NCBI GenBank assembly: GCA_028641055.1
Contig: CM054058.1
Location: 495,007,166-495,071,165 of the forward strand
DNA from: Alopecurus myosuroides
Lineage: Eukaryota > Streptophyta > Magnoliopsida > Poales > Poaceae
Length of the DNA: 64,000 nucleotides
Direction: 5' to 3'
Below the pieces are notes generated by a model. It was not told the origin of the DNA. It ran no database searches and was given only the letters and a program-made list of their open reading frames with translations. Shown here in pieces: positions 35,635-47,357 of the stretch (position 1 is its first letter; every line of letters starts with the position of its first letter). The translations under genes were made by a program, and so were the position numbers.

Positions 35635-35699
35635 CTATGTGTTTGATATCTTTGCAGGGAATAGCGAGCGCTTCAAGGAAGATCCTTGAAGCCCAGGCT

Positions 35700-36194
35700 A
35701 TTCTGGGGACTACTGACGGGGGGACTATAACCCGGTGGGCCAAACTCCAAGGAGTAACCCGGCCCAAAGGACGGTGCGCAGGATCCGGCTAAGGATAAGG
35801 AAGCTTGTGGAAGGCCCAAGTTTGTAGGCCCAGCAATCCGGATTGTGGGTTACTGTAAAGGAAAGCTAGGGTTTGTGCGCCGTGTCCGGGTAGGATCCAG
35901 GATACGCCTTGGGGAATAAGCCAGGGGGTACGGGTGCTTTATAAACCGACCCCCAGGTCTAGTTTTGGACAGAGATCTAAGAACCCTAGATATAGCGCTT
36001 GGTATCGAGCATCTAGTGTAATCCTAGAGTTGAGTTGTTATATCGAGATCGGAGACTCGGCGACTTTGATTGCCGGCTACCAGATTGAATCGCACCATGT
36101 TTTCCTCTGAGCTAAACCCTCTCCCAAACACCTGTGTCGTCTTGCCCCAAGATCAGTTACCCCCGGTAACGTCTGCCGTGATTATCCCACGACA
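35700..36194 (+). repeat. Polypurine tract and 3' LTR of the inner gypsy element
   Basis: TTCTGGGGACTAC ends at 35713 and the LTR runs 35714-36194, ending CACGACA before the AGGGG duplication. A TATA box lies at 35938-35946. The 35640-35699 stretch is what remains of the element interior on this side of the gag-only insertion. Confidence 0.9.
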
Positions 36195-36199
36195 AGGGG

Positions 36200-37052
36200 C
36201 GTACTTACGCATCTACTCGTTGCAGTGGATAATTATACCAAGTGGGTGGAAGCAAAACCCATCAAAAGACTTGATAGTGTGACTGCTAGAAATTTCGTCA
36301 TTTACATAGTCATGCGATACGGCATCCCACATAGCATAATCACGGACAACGGGACAAATTTCTCAATTGGAGAGCTGGCAAAATATTGCCGACAAACGGG
36401 AATCCTCCTAGATCTTGCATCTGTGGCACACCCACAATCCAATGGACAGGTTGAGCGAATGAATAGTTCAATCCTGCAGGGAATTTGCCCAAGACTCAAA
36501 TCTCCTGTTCACTGAGAAGCTGGAGCATGGGTAAAAGAATTACCTTCTGTGCTTTGGAGTATTCGAACGACGCCAAATAGATCAACTGGACAAACACCTT
36601 TTTTCCTGTTTTATGGTGCCGAAGCAATGCTTCCTACGGACATGATCTATTATAGCCCAAGAGTGAAAACATATGATGACTCGAATGCCGAAAGTGCACG
36701 TCAGGATGCCGTCGATCTCTTAGAAGAAAACGAGAACTAGTGTTTCAAAGATCCGCCGTTTATGAGCAAGTATTACGGCGATATCATAGCCGGAAAATGA
36801 AACACCGATCTTTCAAAGAGAGTGATTTGGTGCTAAGATTGGTACACGACAGAAAACACAAGTTAGCCCCAATCTGGGAAGGACCATTTTTCATTAACAA
36901 GGCTATGGAAAATGGGTCATATTACCTTGTAGCAAGATACGGAAGATGACCCGAAAAATCCGAGTCGCAAGAGAAAAGGAAACATAGATGTAGAAGTGGG
37001 AGAGAAAAATAGGCCCTGGAGCATCCAACAGTTACGTCCCTTCTACACTTAG
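36200..37052 (+). pseudogene. Integrase core and C-terminus of the outer element
   Basis: Continues the integrase cut at 14360: VDNYTKWVEAKPI, then HSIITDNGTNFSIGE (second Asp) and HPQSNGQVERMNSS (catalytic Glu), then TPFFLFYGAEAMLPTD, RYHSRKMKHRSFKESDLVLRLV and LAPIWEGPF. It ends QLRPFYT at the TAG 37050-37052. Stops after SPVH (36513) and near 36738 and a frameshift before the C-terminus inactivate it. Confidence 0.78.
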
Positions 37053-37661
37053 TTCAGTTCTATGTAAACATCATTGAGATAATAAAATAAAGTTGTCGGT
37101 ATTCATGCATTATTTTTTTGATCTGTCATTATTGTTCAAAGCATACTTCTGTCTCATCTATTTCCCAACGATGTTTCAATTTGCTCCAATGTTAACCCGA
37201 ATTTTTCCTGCGTGCTCGGAGTTATAAAACTGAAGGCTTTTTTAGCCTAAGGAGGCTTCAGAACCCCATATTGTGCATGTGTTCCTGAGGTTCATACTTT
37301 TCAAATTCCTTATTAGTCCTAAGTATTATCTGATTGTTTGTGTGTTGGTTCACTGGAATTAGTAAGTAAAAGTGCCAAGGTATAATCCATGATTCCGTGT
37401 TTCGACTGATAGATTGCTCAACCCAGTCACTTGGCGTGAAGATTGCATACTTCCGAGACATTTTAACACTAAGGGAAGTTAAAGCATACAAACCAGAGAA
37501 CTTAGAAAAAAAGTAATTAAAACTCTCAAAAGCTTGCAAAGTTTAAAACTTATTGCATAACAAAAAATACTTGTTCACACAAAAGATAGAATGCATTACA
37601 ATTGAGATTACATTGTAAATAATAGTAATGCGTTCTATTTGGCTAAATGGCTATGCATGAA
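37053..37661. other. Spacer between pol and the antisense gene (outer element)
   Basis: About 0.6 kb of AT-rich DNA without a gene, corresponding in position to 19388-20454 of the inner element. No repeats recognised. Confidence 0.45.
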
Positions 37662-39175
37662 TTAGACGGCATCTTCGTATTCGTCATCGTCGTCCTCGTC
37701 GCTGTCGGTCGGGTTCTCCGGAGTTTATGGAATTTCCTCTTCCGGGTAGAACGTTGAGGTAGACACCATCCGAGCTATCTTGGAGGCATGCCCCTTGATA
37801 GAATCGAAGATCTCCACCCGCTGTGCTTCCGTGTATCCTTGCGGAATACCGGTGGCGATACGCTAGGATTTGGCGGTGGTGTAATGTATACACATTAGCG
37901 CAAGGGCCATACGCACACCACCACGAGAAGCGGATTGGAGCCAGGAATCGCGTTGGATCACCACTTCCGCAATTGCGTCCGGGAGCTTGCTAGTTTCCGA
38001 GTACTTGCCAGCTTTATCCGGAATGCACTTGTTGATAAGAAGCACACCGACATTTTCAGCTCGGTGACGAATGTGCCAAAATCCCGGATTCTATCAAGCC
38101 GAGTGAGCGGAGGATTCCCTTCTGTTTAGAAAATCGAAAAAGATCAGTCAAACAGAAGGAGGAAAAGAAGGCATTATGCAAAGTGGAAATAAAACTTGGT
38201 AAAAGTAAGAAAACTTACCAAGGATTATATCCATTTTAGCACCTTCCTCAAGGCGCTGGTGAAGGGAAGATTCCAAATTCTTGATGGTATTCCGATCTTT
38301 CTCGGCTTTCAGGGAAGCACGAGATTCGGATAACCCCAGGGCCAACTGGCTCGCCTCCAGATCCTTCTGAAGCTTTACAGTCATTTTGTAAAGCTCTGAG
38401 TTTTCTTTGTGGAGAGTTTCGGCATTGCCAGCATCCTCAGCAATTTTCTTGGCCTTAGCCAAAGAAGCTGAGAAGAAAAGGATATGACGGATTAAAAACT
38501 CGGAAAAATACTTAGAAAAAATTCAGAATCAGAATCAAGGATTGAAAAAAGCATACTTACCAGCTGTCTCCTTCAGTTGCTTCTGGTTCTTGGTCAATTC
38601 TGAGTCCTTATCATTAAGGATACCAAGAAGATATTTCACTTCTTGGTTCTTAATGGTGAGCTTCTCAAAAACTTCCACATATATGTTTTTGGCGGTTTGC
38701 TGAAAAATTATACAAAGGAAAAGTTTGCTTAGGAAAGTACAAGCAGGATAAAGAGAAAAGCATTAGTACAAAAAAAAAATAATAGTTTCATATTAATGCT
38801 TGGGGGCTAGACATATTACCTGGCTCATTCTTTGCAAACCGCTTAGATTCTCACATAACTCCTTGGAGTATTCTGAGAAGGTAATCCCCACATGGTGGAT
38901 TCCGTCTTGGATAACCTGACGAGGTGAGAACACGTAATTATTCCGGACTACTAATCCACCTTTTAGCCAAGGGCGAATCAAGGTGGTTTGGACAAAAAAC
39001 AGTTTCGCCCACGAATGAATGTATCCGAGTTCGTCAAAGCAGGCTTCTTGTTTTACCTTGAACTTCTCGTCAAAGACGGCATTGGCTATGTTTCTAGAAG
39101 CATTGAAGGTCCGCTTTGTTCAGGTTCCACCCTTTCCCGCACATCCATGTCGGATGCAACAGGCTGGCTGGCCTG
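37662..39175 (-). pseudogene. C-terminal exons of the outer element's antisense gene
   Basis: Exon-like blocks on the minus strand, separated by GT-AG introns. The block near 39110-38822 (FDEKFKVKQEACFDELGY, HSWAKLFFVQTTLIRPWLKG) ends at an AG/GTAATA donor. Coiled-coil exons follow near 38700-38560 (FEKLTIKNQEVKYLLG) and 38470-38218 (KIAEDAGNAETLHKENSELY). The last exon, about 38126-37662, has SASRGGVRMALALMCIHY, YPEEEIP and an acidic end SDEDDDEYEDA before TAA at 37662. In-frame stops (after HYTTAKS and EEEIP) show decay. The motif around GVxxALAL matches SCRVGVTRGLALAKAYL in the inner gene, so these are homologous C-terminal domains. Split from the N-terminal part by the Athila-like insertion. 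Confidence 0.55.
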
Positions 39176-40748
39176 TGATACGTCATAATTGTATCCTTAA
39201 TTTCTGATGTTCCATGTTGTTTTCATGTTATTTCCTACATGTTTGATGTACACTTTGTGTATTTTTTATCGATTTCCAGGACTAGCCTATTGACAAGATG
39301 CCATAGAGCCAGTTCCCTGTTTTCTGTTGTTTTTAGTTTCAGAAAACTTGTTCTAGAAAAATTCTCGGAATTGGAAAATTCGAAGCCCGGAAGTCTTAGA
39401 ATTCCCGAAGGTTCCATGTAGTCCCGAAAAGACATGGAGAGAGGCCACACCTTAGGGCGGCGCCCCCTAGCCGCGCCTGGGGGTTGTGTGGGCCCCTCGG
39501 GCGCCCTCTGCCATTGCTCTTTCGCCTATTTATTCCCCCAACATATCAACCCTAGAAATATACCACTTTTTCCCGAGAAACACCCTAGGCCGCCGTTATC
39601 GTCATCCCGAGATCGGGATGGTTCTGGAGCTCTCCCTGGCACTCTGCCGGGAGGGAAATTCATCACCGGAGGGGTCTACACCACCATGCCCTCCTCCGAA
39701 ATGATGCGTGAGTAGTTCATCCTTGGACTATGGGTCCATAGCGGTAGCTAGATGGTTGTCTCCTCCACTTTATGCCTCGTGTTTAGATCTCGTGAGCTGC
39801 CCTACATGATCAAGCATCTTTATGTAATGCTACATGTTGTGTTTGCTGGGATCTGATGAATGTTGAATGCTATGTCTTCTGATTATCAATCTATCATGTT
39901 ATCTTCATGCATATGTTATTTATGATCTTGCATGCTCTCCGTTATTAGTAGATGCTTTGGCTAAGTAGATGCTAGTAACTCTAAGAGGGAGTATTTATGC
40001 TCGATAATGGGTTCATGCCTTCTTTGCGTCTGCGCTCGAGTGACAGAAACATGAAGGATGGAGGATGTGTTGTTGCCATTAGGGAGAAAACAACGGTGCT
40101 TACTTTGTTTACATTGTTTACATTACACACTTTTCTTACTGCGATTAGCTGTTGCTTGCAACTTAATACTCAACGTTTGTTCGGATGATATTCGGAGGGT
40201 GGATTATTAGTCATAGATGTAGTTGGATGACGGTCTATATATCTTGTTGTAATGCCCACATGAATCACATAGTAATCTTTATGTATTGCATATGCACTAC
40301 GGTGCATCCTTCATTTTTGTCAATTGCCCAGCTGAAATTTGTTCACCACACATGTTATTTATCTTTCACGGAGAGACACCACTAGTGAATTGTGGAACTC
40401 GGTCCATTTTCCTCATACTGATAATACAAACACTGTTTCCACTTCTTTCATACTACTGCTACCGTTTTCATATTGTTTTCACACCATACGTTTATCAGCA
40501 AAACCGGTGAGATTGACAATCTCACTGCTTCGTTGGGGCAAAGTGATTTGACTGTGTTGTGTAGGTTCCACGTTGCTGTTGAACCAGTAATGCGCCACGT
40601 CATCTCAGTTGCATCAACCTTCTGAAGTTACTCCTTCCTCCTACTAGTCGATTCAACCTTGGTTTCTTTTCTGAGGGAAAACTTGGTTATGCACTCTTCA
40701 CACCTTAAGCTTGGGGTTTCCCAATGAGCGTGTGTCCACACTCCATCA
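39176..40748 (+). repeat. 5' LTR of the Athila-like element
   Basis: Begins TGATACGTC, ends CTCCATCA, and is followed by the primer site after a short spacer. The GC-rich part near 39450-39700 lies just downstream of a CTATTTATTCC TATA-like word at about 39527. Reading frames inside it are not genes. Confidence 0.75.
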
Positions 40749-40756
40749 AGCATTTT

Positions 40757-40773
40757 TGGCGCCGTTGCCGGGG
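40757..40773 (+). other. tRNA-Asp primer-binding site of the Athila-like element
   Basis: TGGCGCCGTTGCCGGGG is complementary to the 3' end of plant tRNA-Asp(GUC), the usual primer of Athila-lineage elements. Confidence 0.8.
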
Positions 40774-40940
40774 AGGACGAGAATTTCTACAAGGGAAGTC
40801 TCTCACTTCCAATATATTTACTTTGTTTTAGTTTTGCTCAGTTTATTTTATTTTGACTTGTTTGTTTCTCTATATCAAAAACACAAAAAGATTATTTCTT
40901 ATTCTAGTTGTAGTTTTTATCCTGTTTTTAGTATTGTTAA

Positions 40941-42740
40941 AATGACTACTCCTGAGAAAACTAAATTGTGTGACTTTACTAGCACCAACAACAATGATTT
41001 CATTAGCACACCTATTGCTCCACCTGCTCCTACTGCTGATTTTTATGAGATTAAGCCTACACTATTAAATCTTGGTACGAGAAAACAATTTTCTGGTGTT
41101 AGTACTGATGATGATGCTACCCATCTTAATAATTTTGTTGAACTATGTGAGATGCAAAACTATTAAGATGGAGATGGTGATACTATTAAACTAAAATTGT
41201 TTCCTTTCTCTTTGAGAGGAATAGCTCAAGAATGGTTGCTATCTTTGCCTAGAGATAGTATTGATTCTTGGACTAAGTGTAAAGATGCTTTTATTGGAAA
41301 ATAGTATCCTCCTGCTAAGATTATATCTTTAAGAAGTAGCACTAAGATTTTAAGAAACTTGATAATGAGCATGTTGCTAAAGCTTGGGAAAGAATGAAAT
41401 CTTTAGTAAAGAATTGTCCCACTAATGGACTGACTACTTGGATGATCATCCAAACCTTTTATGTAGGACTGAATTTTTCTTCCAGAAACCTTCTGGATTC
41501 AGCTGCTGGAGGAACCTTTATGTCAATGAACTTGGGGGAAGCAACAAAGCTTCTTTATAATATGATGGTAAATTGTACACTCTGATCTTGAGAACATGCT
41601 TAAGAATTTTATTAGTACACAAACTTCTTTCAATAAATCTGTTGAGGAAAAATTTGGCAAAATTGATGTTCTTGCTTCTAAAGTTGATAGCCTTGCTCTT
41701 TATGTTGATTTTCTGAAACTAAATGTTATGCCTCATGACATTAAAGAAAGCAAAACCTTGAATGCCATCCAAATTCGAATTGATGATAATATTAGGAGGT
41801 TAGCTGAATTGCATGCTAGATGGGAAAGACAAGATGAAATAGCTAAAAGAATAATATAGCTAATGTTTGCACTATTACCACCACTAGTAAAACTGAAGTC
41901 TCTCATGATCGTAAACCTTCTACTATTAGTGGTAAAGTAATTGGTGTTTGCAATATTCCCGCTGCTGCTATTAAAAATGCAAAATTGCCTGAAACTGCTA
42001 AAAATGCTCCTGATAATAGTGCTGAAATTTTTAGAAACATGGGAGCAATAGACCCATTACCTTTGATAAAAATGATCTTAACTTTGATTATTGCAACATA
42101 ACTGAAGTGATTAAGTTCTTACAAAAGATTTCTAGTTGTCCTAATGGTAGTGCTATGAATATGGCTTTCACAAAACATATTTCAAATTCTCTCATGCAAA
42201 TTAGAGAGGATAGATTAAGATGTGAAGCCTCTATCCCGAGGAAGTTAGATGATGGGTTAGAACCCACTATTAAAATGAAAGTGAAATATTTTAATTACAT
42301 GTTCTATGTGATCTTGGTGCAAGTGTCTCTGTTATGCCTAAGAGACTTTATGATATTCTTGATTTGCCAACTTTGGAACCCTGTTATTTGGATGTTCGTC
42401 TTATTGATAATGTTATAAAGAAAACTTTGGGGGAGAGTTGATGATGTTCTTATCATGGTTAATAATAATTTTGTCCCCTTTGATTTTCTTGTCTTGAATA
42501 TTGAATGCAATGCTTCTTCTCCAATTGTTTTGGGAAGACCTTTTCTTAGAACTGTTGGTGTTGTTATTGATATGAAAGAGGGGGAATATTAAATTTCAAT
42601 TCCCACTCAAGAAAGGTATGGAACACTTTCCTAGAAAGAGAATAAAGTTGCCTTTTGATTCTTTTATTAGAAAAAATTATGTTCTGGATGCTTTTCACTT
42701 GAAAACACGTGAATCCACTTTTATCGGCCTAGCTAAAAGG
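40941..42740 (+). pseudogene. Gag and protease remnant of the Athila-like element
   Basis: ATG at 40941 (MTTPEKTKLCDF). Gag core motifs are FSGVSTDDDATHLNNFVELC, LKLFPFSLRGIAQEWLLSLP, and WTKCKDAFIGK then a stop. More gag follows with stops and frameshifts, then a protease region near 42340-42590 (LPTLEPCYLDVRLIDNV, CNASSPIVLGRPFLRT). At least four stops (for example 41164-41166 and 41302-41304) and frame changes make it non-functional. It ends KKHFLG-like before AT-rich sequence. Confidence 0.7.
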
Positions 42741-42952
42741 CGTTAAAGAAAAGCACTTCTTGGTAGATAACCCATGGTTTTATTTTTGCTTTGTTTTTTG
42801 TCTGTTTTCTTTGAGAAAAGGGAGTGTATACTTCTGTAGAAACTCCTTTGTATCTTTATTTTCATGTATTAGTTGTGTCAAGTAAAGTTTCTAACGAAAG
42901 TTGGAGTTGGTTTTGGATTTTTGTTGTCCACCGTAAACAATCGTGAAAAATC

Positions 42953-44105
42953 CAGAACGCTCCTTGAGCTCCTCCAGCTCAGCATCGGAAGCAAGCTGAT
43001 CCTTAGGGAGATCAAGAAGCTGAGAAAGAAATAAAACTCGGATTAGTATTGAAACTTCCCAGAAGATACAAAGTTCGAAAAATTCCCCAAAGGCGAAACA
43101 TTGAAAGCATACCTTGGGAGTGGGGTTCCTGGCGTCATACATTTGTCGGCTCTCCTCGTACTGATTACGAGTGGCTTCGAGATGATTCACGCGCTTTCTT
43201 GAATTATTTCTTTGACAATGCGGATTTTGTCGCCCTCATTGTATCGTCGGCGCCCGTGTACTCACACAAAAGCCGGCCACCGTGGTAGGAAAGGGGTTGA
43301 ATCCTCCGACCAAACCAGAAATGGACTGTGTCCATGCCGGTTAGAGGAAGATAGGAGGAGACGACTTTCATGATCTGTCTCTTTATTCTCATCAGGTTTG
43401 AAGGCAGAACCTGAACCACGTCCAACGCCCAATTCTCTTGGGGCGTGGACGCAGAATAGATGAAAGGTGGAATTCCTGTATCCTTTCCAGGATAGGGAAC
43501 ATCCGAATGAGAGAAAAAAGAGCCCGTCCAAAACTTGACGGACTCGGAGGTTTTGATTTTCGGAAACCACTCCTCCCTAAACCTACGAAGGTTGAAGGAG
43601 ACGGCCCCGCAGATCGGAAGAACACCTTCAGAGGTGTTGCGTTTCACATTGAAGGAATATTGGAAGAAATCTAAGTGGGGTTCCATCCCTAAGTATCCCT
43701 CAAAAAGGGCCTGGAACCCGGCTATGTATAACATCGAGTTGGGGGGAAGGTTATGGGGTTGGACGTTATAGTGGTTGAGAACTTGGATGAAAACGCAGAT
43801 GGCGGAAAACCCATACCTCGAGTGATATGGGAAGCCAGAACCACCCGTTCTCCGTCTTTAGGAGAGGGCTCGGTGTCGTCCTCATCGAGACGCCATTCGT
43901 CCTTCACAATGAAGTCGTCCTTTTCCATGGCATTGAGGAGAGATGGGGCCATGTTGCAGTGGCTCCAGTTTCCGGCATCTCCTCCATCTTCTTCCTCGCC
44001 TCCGGCGGGAATGACGGCCGCCGTGTTTTTGCCGTCGCGAGTTGATATTTCCCTTTCCTCAGTGTCGGGGAAGGGAAGAGGAGGAGTGGCCGAGGGCGGC
44101 GGCAT
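42953..44105 (-). pseudogene. N-terminal exons of the outer element's antisense gene
   Basis: ATG at 44105 opens a Pro/Glu-rich start, then DGERVVLASHITRGMGFPPS. A frame change near 43790 leads to VLNHYNVQPHNLPPNSMLY, FEGYLGMEPHLDFFQYSFNV and FREEWFPKIKTSESVKFW, the Transposase_28-like domain. A second frame change near 43205 leads to VNHLEATRNQYEESRQMY, ending at a GTATGC donor near 43113. The next exon LLDLPKDQLASDAELEELK (about 43022-42953) is cut by the Athila-like insertion. Homologous to 60077-60967 and to the first exon of the inner gene. Two indels make it a pseudogene. Confidence 0.65.
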
Positions 44106-44384
44106 AGTTCCGACGGCGGAATTGAGATCCCCGATCGCCAGCGCGCTCGCGGGTGCTTTCAGGTACGTTCGCAGAGGCGCTCGGTGGTGCGTGGAGAACT
44201 TCCGGTGTCCATTTGCGGGCGACGCAACCGGGAGCAGGAACCACCGATGGTTTTCTCCGATGAGGGTTCGTGGATCGGTTTTTTCTCTACGTGCTTTCGC
44301 TCGAGGACTGGGAGTGGCAGTGATCTGGGCTCTGGGGGATCGAGGAGGAAGATGACGCGGAAGGTCAGCCAGAGACCCCGAGAC

Positions 44385-44398
44385 GGCTATTTATAGCC
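44385..44398 (-). promoter_or_regulatory. TATA box of the outer antisense gene
   Basis: Minus strand GGCTATAAATAGCC, about 285 bp upstream of the ATG at 44105 and 380 bp inside the 3' LTR. An additional upstream ATG exists near 44213, so the leader is less clean than in the intact copies. The 44399-44764 stretch has no gene. Confidence 0.6.
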
Positions 44399-44764
44399 AA
44401 GATACGTTGACGTTGGCTCTAACGGCTCTTTTAGCCGTTGGATGCTCAACCCGTGTAACACTCGAAAATCCGTGAAACGAGGGGGCGGGGTGATTATTGC
44501 TATTTCCTTGTTTCTCGTGCGAGAATCTGTCAGAGATATGGTTTTAGTCTTTTGACTGAACCCAGACGTTCGTGACGTCAGCAAGATTTCACCTCTTGCG
44601 TAACAGGTTCCTTCTCCGCGAAGATTCGCGGAAGAAAAGCCTGATTTCGGTAAGTCCGAGTTTGGCATTGAAGAACTTTACTGGAAGAAGAATCAAGACA
44701 AAATGCCGACATTTGAGAAAACAATACAAATCCACGGAGAATGGCGCATGAAGTCTTAATCCTT

Positions 44765-45256
44765 CTTGGGGGCTACTGTCGGATATATGCCGACTAGGGG
44801 TATATCTGGCATTGGCTAAAGGCCGGATTACCAGGGTGGCCCACAGGTACTGGACCGCAGTCCATTGGGCGACCCTATAAGCTGACGCACATGAAGCCGG
44901 ATTCTAGAAGAACCCGGACCACGGCCCGACGTGGTACGACTTGAGGAGAAGACGGATTCATTACTTTCCAAGTTAGATACTTTCCGTAGTCTCCTATGTT
45001 TTCTTCCTGTAAGCCCTTGTCTGGCTATCTATATAAAGCCGAAGGGGAGCAAAGAACAAAATCAATCACAACTTAGCTAGAAGCCAGCTCGCCGGAAAGT
45101 TTACCCTTGCCGATTAGCGAAACCATACTCACAATTGTACTATGTATACTTCATGCTTCAGCCCTGATTTAGTGAGATTGCAGGAGTAGGAACGCCGCCT
45201 AGTTGCAACGCACCGACCTTGGCAAACTCGGTGTTCTCGTTTACAGTACTCCCACA
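44765..45256 (+). repeat. Polypurine tract and 3' LTR of the outer gypsy element
   Basis: CTTGGGGGCTAC (44765-44776) is followed by TGTCGGATATATGCCG. The LTR contains a TATA box (CTATATAAAG near 45030) and is placed to end at CCCACA (45256), about 480 bp, close to the 481 bp LTRs of the inner element though different in sequence. The right boundary is an estimate. Confidence 0.65.
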
Positions 45257-46692
45257 TTCCCCCGCGGTTCTACCAGTAGGCTTATGGCACTCCCGTCCAT
45301 GAACCTTACTACGATGTCTAGACACATGGTTTCAGATACGATTATACACTTAGTTGTAATATCAATTATACCTGAAAGCTGGATTCAGCTACGTACTTTA
45401 GAAAATAGCTCTGCAACGCTTACCTATTTGGTTTTTGTAGTACTTACTATCAATCCAACAGGGCATGTGTTATGCCTATCAGTTATATGTTCATTTTGTA
45501 TTCATCTAGTTGACAAATTAGCCCTGTATACACTTAGATTTTTCCTTTTTGCGGGATTTTTTCTTGCAGTTTTGCATGGTTCTTTCATTATGCATCTTGG
45601 ATGCAATTAACCCTACCAGTGACATACTGACATACAATTATTTTGCTTACTAAACTTATGTTATCTCATATGTGCTATTTGTGATTATATTTCCTTATAG
45701 TATGAAAGTTTTTTTATCTACTTGCCAAGCAACGGTGTGTGTGAACAATCAGATATACTATACCGGTCCAGCGTTTTCTTGGTCGACCGAAGGTGTTGTC
45801 TAGGTTGAATTTTTCTGTATGGCGTTTGATGGAAATGGTGATCTGGTACTACAAGACATCGGCGTTCCTGCTCCGACAATAGAAGCCCACATCACCGTCA
45901 TCACCAACATAGTCTATTCCCTTGACATCGGGTTGCCAGAATTGTTATCCTCATCGGAATGTGTCCATGTAGGGACTAATGCAAGCGGATCATGTGGCAG
46001 TTCAAGCGACCAGGTGAGGCGGAAATCATCAGTCAGACCGCAGAGTGACGACAACGACAATACCCGAGTGTTGTATTCCACAAGGCAATGTCAGCCATTA
46101 ATAGCTTGAAGAAAGGAGAACACCGACAACATCTGTCTTAGCATGCGTTCGACTATGTAACTGAGTAGCAGTATATATTCATACCACTGTCTAAACTATG
46201 ACTTATGTAATGCAATCTTCTGAACTATGTAGTTGACTAGTCACATATATCAGTACGACTCCATGTTTAATGAATGAGACTCCCAACGTTATAAATTTTC
46301 CGATACTGTAGCATATTCGTGGCGTGTTGTTATAGATACATTGGCAGACCAAAATGTTTTCTGTTAATGTTAGAGACAAGTAAAAATAACACAAGAATGT
46401 GCCTTGATATCTATACAAACACATTCCAATGTATCTTTGAAGTGCCTCTACGTGTGTAGATACGCGACTCAATGTCTTTACAAAGTGACCTTACGTGTGT
46501 AGATACACGACACAATGTCTTTACAAAGTGACCTTACGTCCATTTTGCAAAATGACTCTACAGTCTAAGACACGTTGCTCGTAGTGACACTTTTGAGACA
46601 ATGTGAAAAATGCCTCTGAAACCAAGTAAAGGAAATATAAATGTCTCTATAGGACCAAAATAGTGCCTCTACGGGACTGTTCTCTTGTAGTG
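45257..46692. mobile_element. CACTA DNA transposon, one end only
   Basis: The right end is GTTCTCTTGTAGTG, the complement of the CACTACAAGA-type CACTA terminus, followed by TTA as a possible 3 bp duplication. Inside it are subterminal repeats: a unit of about 43 bp (GATAC-CGAC-CAATGTCTTTACAAAGTGACC) occurs twice in tandem at 46451-46536, with more related words up to 46680. No opposite terminus is found, so it is truncated or its other end lies beyond the outer element. An unassigned 96-codon frame (45819-46109) may be a transposon exon relic. Confidence 0.6.
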
Positions 46693-47357
46693 TTAGCAGA
46701 CACAAGTTGGTATTCTGATAGAGTCACGAGTTGGAAAAGTATGAAAAAATGTTACATCTTTTCATATGCGCAAAGAAGGGAACTCTCCCTAAACGACGAA
46801 AGTTGGAAAATTACCTGGGGAGGAGGTTTGTCTGTGCTGTACATGGCCAGGATCTCCGTGTATTGAGTTTATGTGGATACCAAATGGTTCACCCTTTTCC
46901 AGAATGTCTTGTCCGACATAACGGAGCTGCTCACCCGCATGGTATCCTGCGGGCCTTGATAGGAGCAGAGAAGCCGGTCGGCGCAGTACGAACGCGGTTG
47001 AATCTGCCTTACCATCCAGCATAAAACAGTGTCCATCCCCATGAGAGGAGGAGAGGAAACCATGAGCTTGGAAATACGACTCTTAATTCTCAAGAGATCT
47101 GGCGGCAGTTCCTAGACGGCGTCAAGTGCCGATTTATCCCTGGGAGAGGCGGCAAAATTAACAAAAGGAGGAATACCTATATCCTTTCCAGGATAAGGGA
47201 AATTCGGATAATAAAAGAAGGAACCTGTCCAATGTTTGACGGATTCCGAAGTTTTGATCTTTGGAAACCATTCCTCTCTGCCACGACAGATTGAATGTTA
47301 TGGTTCCGCATATAGGAGGAAGGCCGTTCGAGGTGTTCCGCTTCAAGTAGAAGTAGT
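46693..47357 (-). pseudogene. Fourth antisense Transposase_28-like gene, downstream part
   Basis: Minus strand from 47352: LKRNTSNGLPPICGTITFNL, WQRGMVSKDQNFGIRQTLD and GYHAGEQLRYVGQDILEKG. These match the outer element's NVKRNTSEGVLPICGAVSFNL and following residues. Stops and frame changes are frequent. It continues the fragment at 58198-58466, from which the second gag-only element separates it, and ends at the CACTA terminus. It is the remnant of a gypsy element in plus orientation. Confidence 0.6.

Larger units (their letters stand above)
14361..36194 (+). mobile_element. Inner Ty3/gypsy element with intact LTR pair and antisense gene
   Basis: Both LTRs are 481 bp (14361-14841 and 35714-36194), flanked by the exact duplication AGGGG (14356-14360, 36195-36199) inside the integrase core of the outer element. 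By eye the LTRs differ at two positions, so the insertion is young. Order: LTR, primer site, short gag remnant fused to protease, RT-RNase H, integrase, spacer, antisense six-exon gene, LTR. The gag core and zinc knuckle are absent, so the element must have used gag made by another copy. A MITE (15838-16122) and a TAG in RNase H now break pol. A gag-only element sits at 24753-35634. Confidence 0.9.
39176..42950 (+). mobile_element. Truncated Athila-like gypsy element (Sabrina/WHAM-like LTR)
   Basis: A 1573 bp 5' LTR (39176-40748, TGATACGTC to CCATCA), a tRNA-Asp type primer site (TGGCGCCGTTGCCGGGG, 40757-40773) and a decayed gag-protease region. The LTR wording (TGATACGTC start; CTATGGGTCCATAGC, CTCCGTTATTAGTAGATGC, GCCGGTGAGATTGAC-like segments) is what I remember of Triticeae Sabrina/WHAM elements. 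No RT or 3' LTR follows: near 42945 the sequence returns to the outer antisense gene, so the right part is deleted and no duplication can be matched. Confidence 0.75.
4281..45256 (+). mobile_element. Outer Ty3/gypsy element, old, 5'-truncated and heavily nested
   Basis: Pieces in the correct order are: upstream ORF and gag (4333-6428, 11031-11302), protease, reverse transcriptase, RNase H and integrase (11303-14360, 36200-37052), an antisense gene (37662-44105), a polypurine tract and a 3' LTR (44777-45256). The 5' LTR and primer-binding site are missing. Insertions at 6429-11025, 14361-36194 and 39176-42950 interrupt it; removing the first two rejoins codons exactly across 5 bp duplications. 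Every domain carries stops or frameshifts, so it is long dead. The antisense gene and the PR-RT-RH-INT order suggest a Tat-like lineage (inference). The right LTR end is placed at CCCACA and may be off by a few bases. Confidence 0.75.

Noticed and set aside
39176..42950. Complete Athila-like element
   Set aside because: No RT, integrase or second LTR is present before the outer antisense gene resumes.
45203..45610. 135-codon frame with hydrophobic stretches
   Set aside because: AT-rich transposon-derived DNA; hydrophobicity follows from T-rich codons; no conserved feature.
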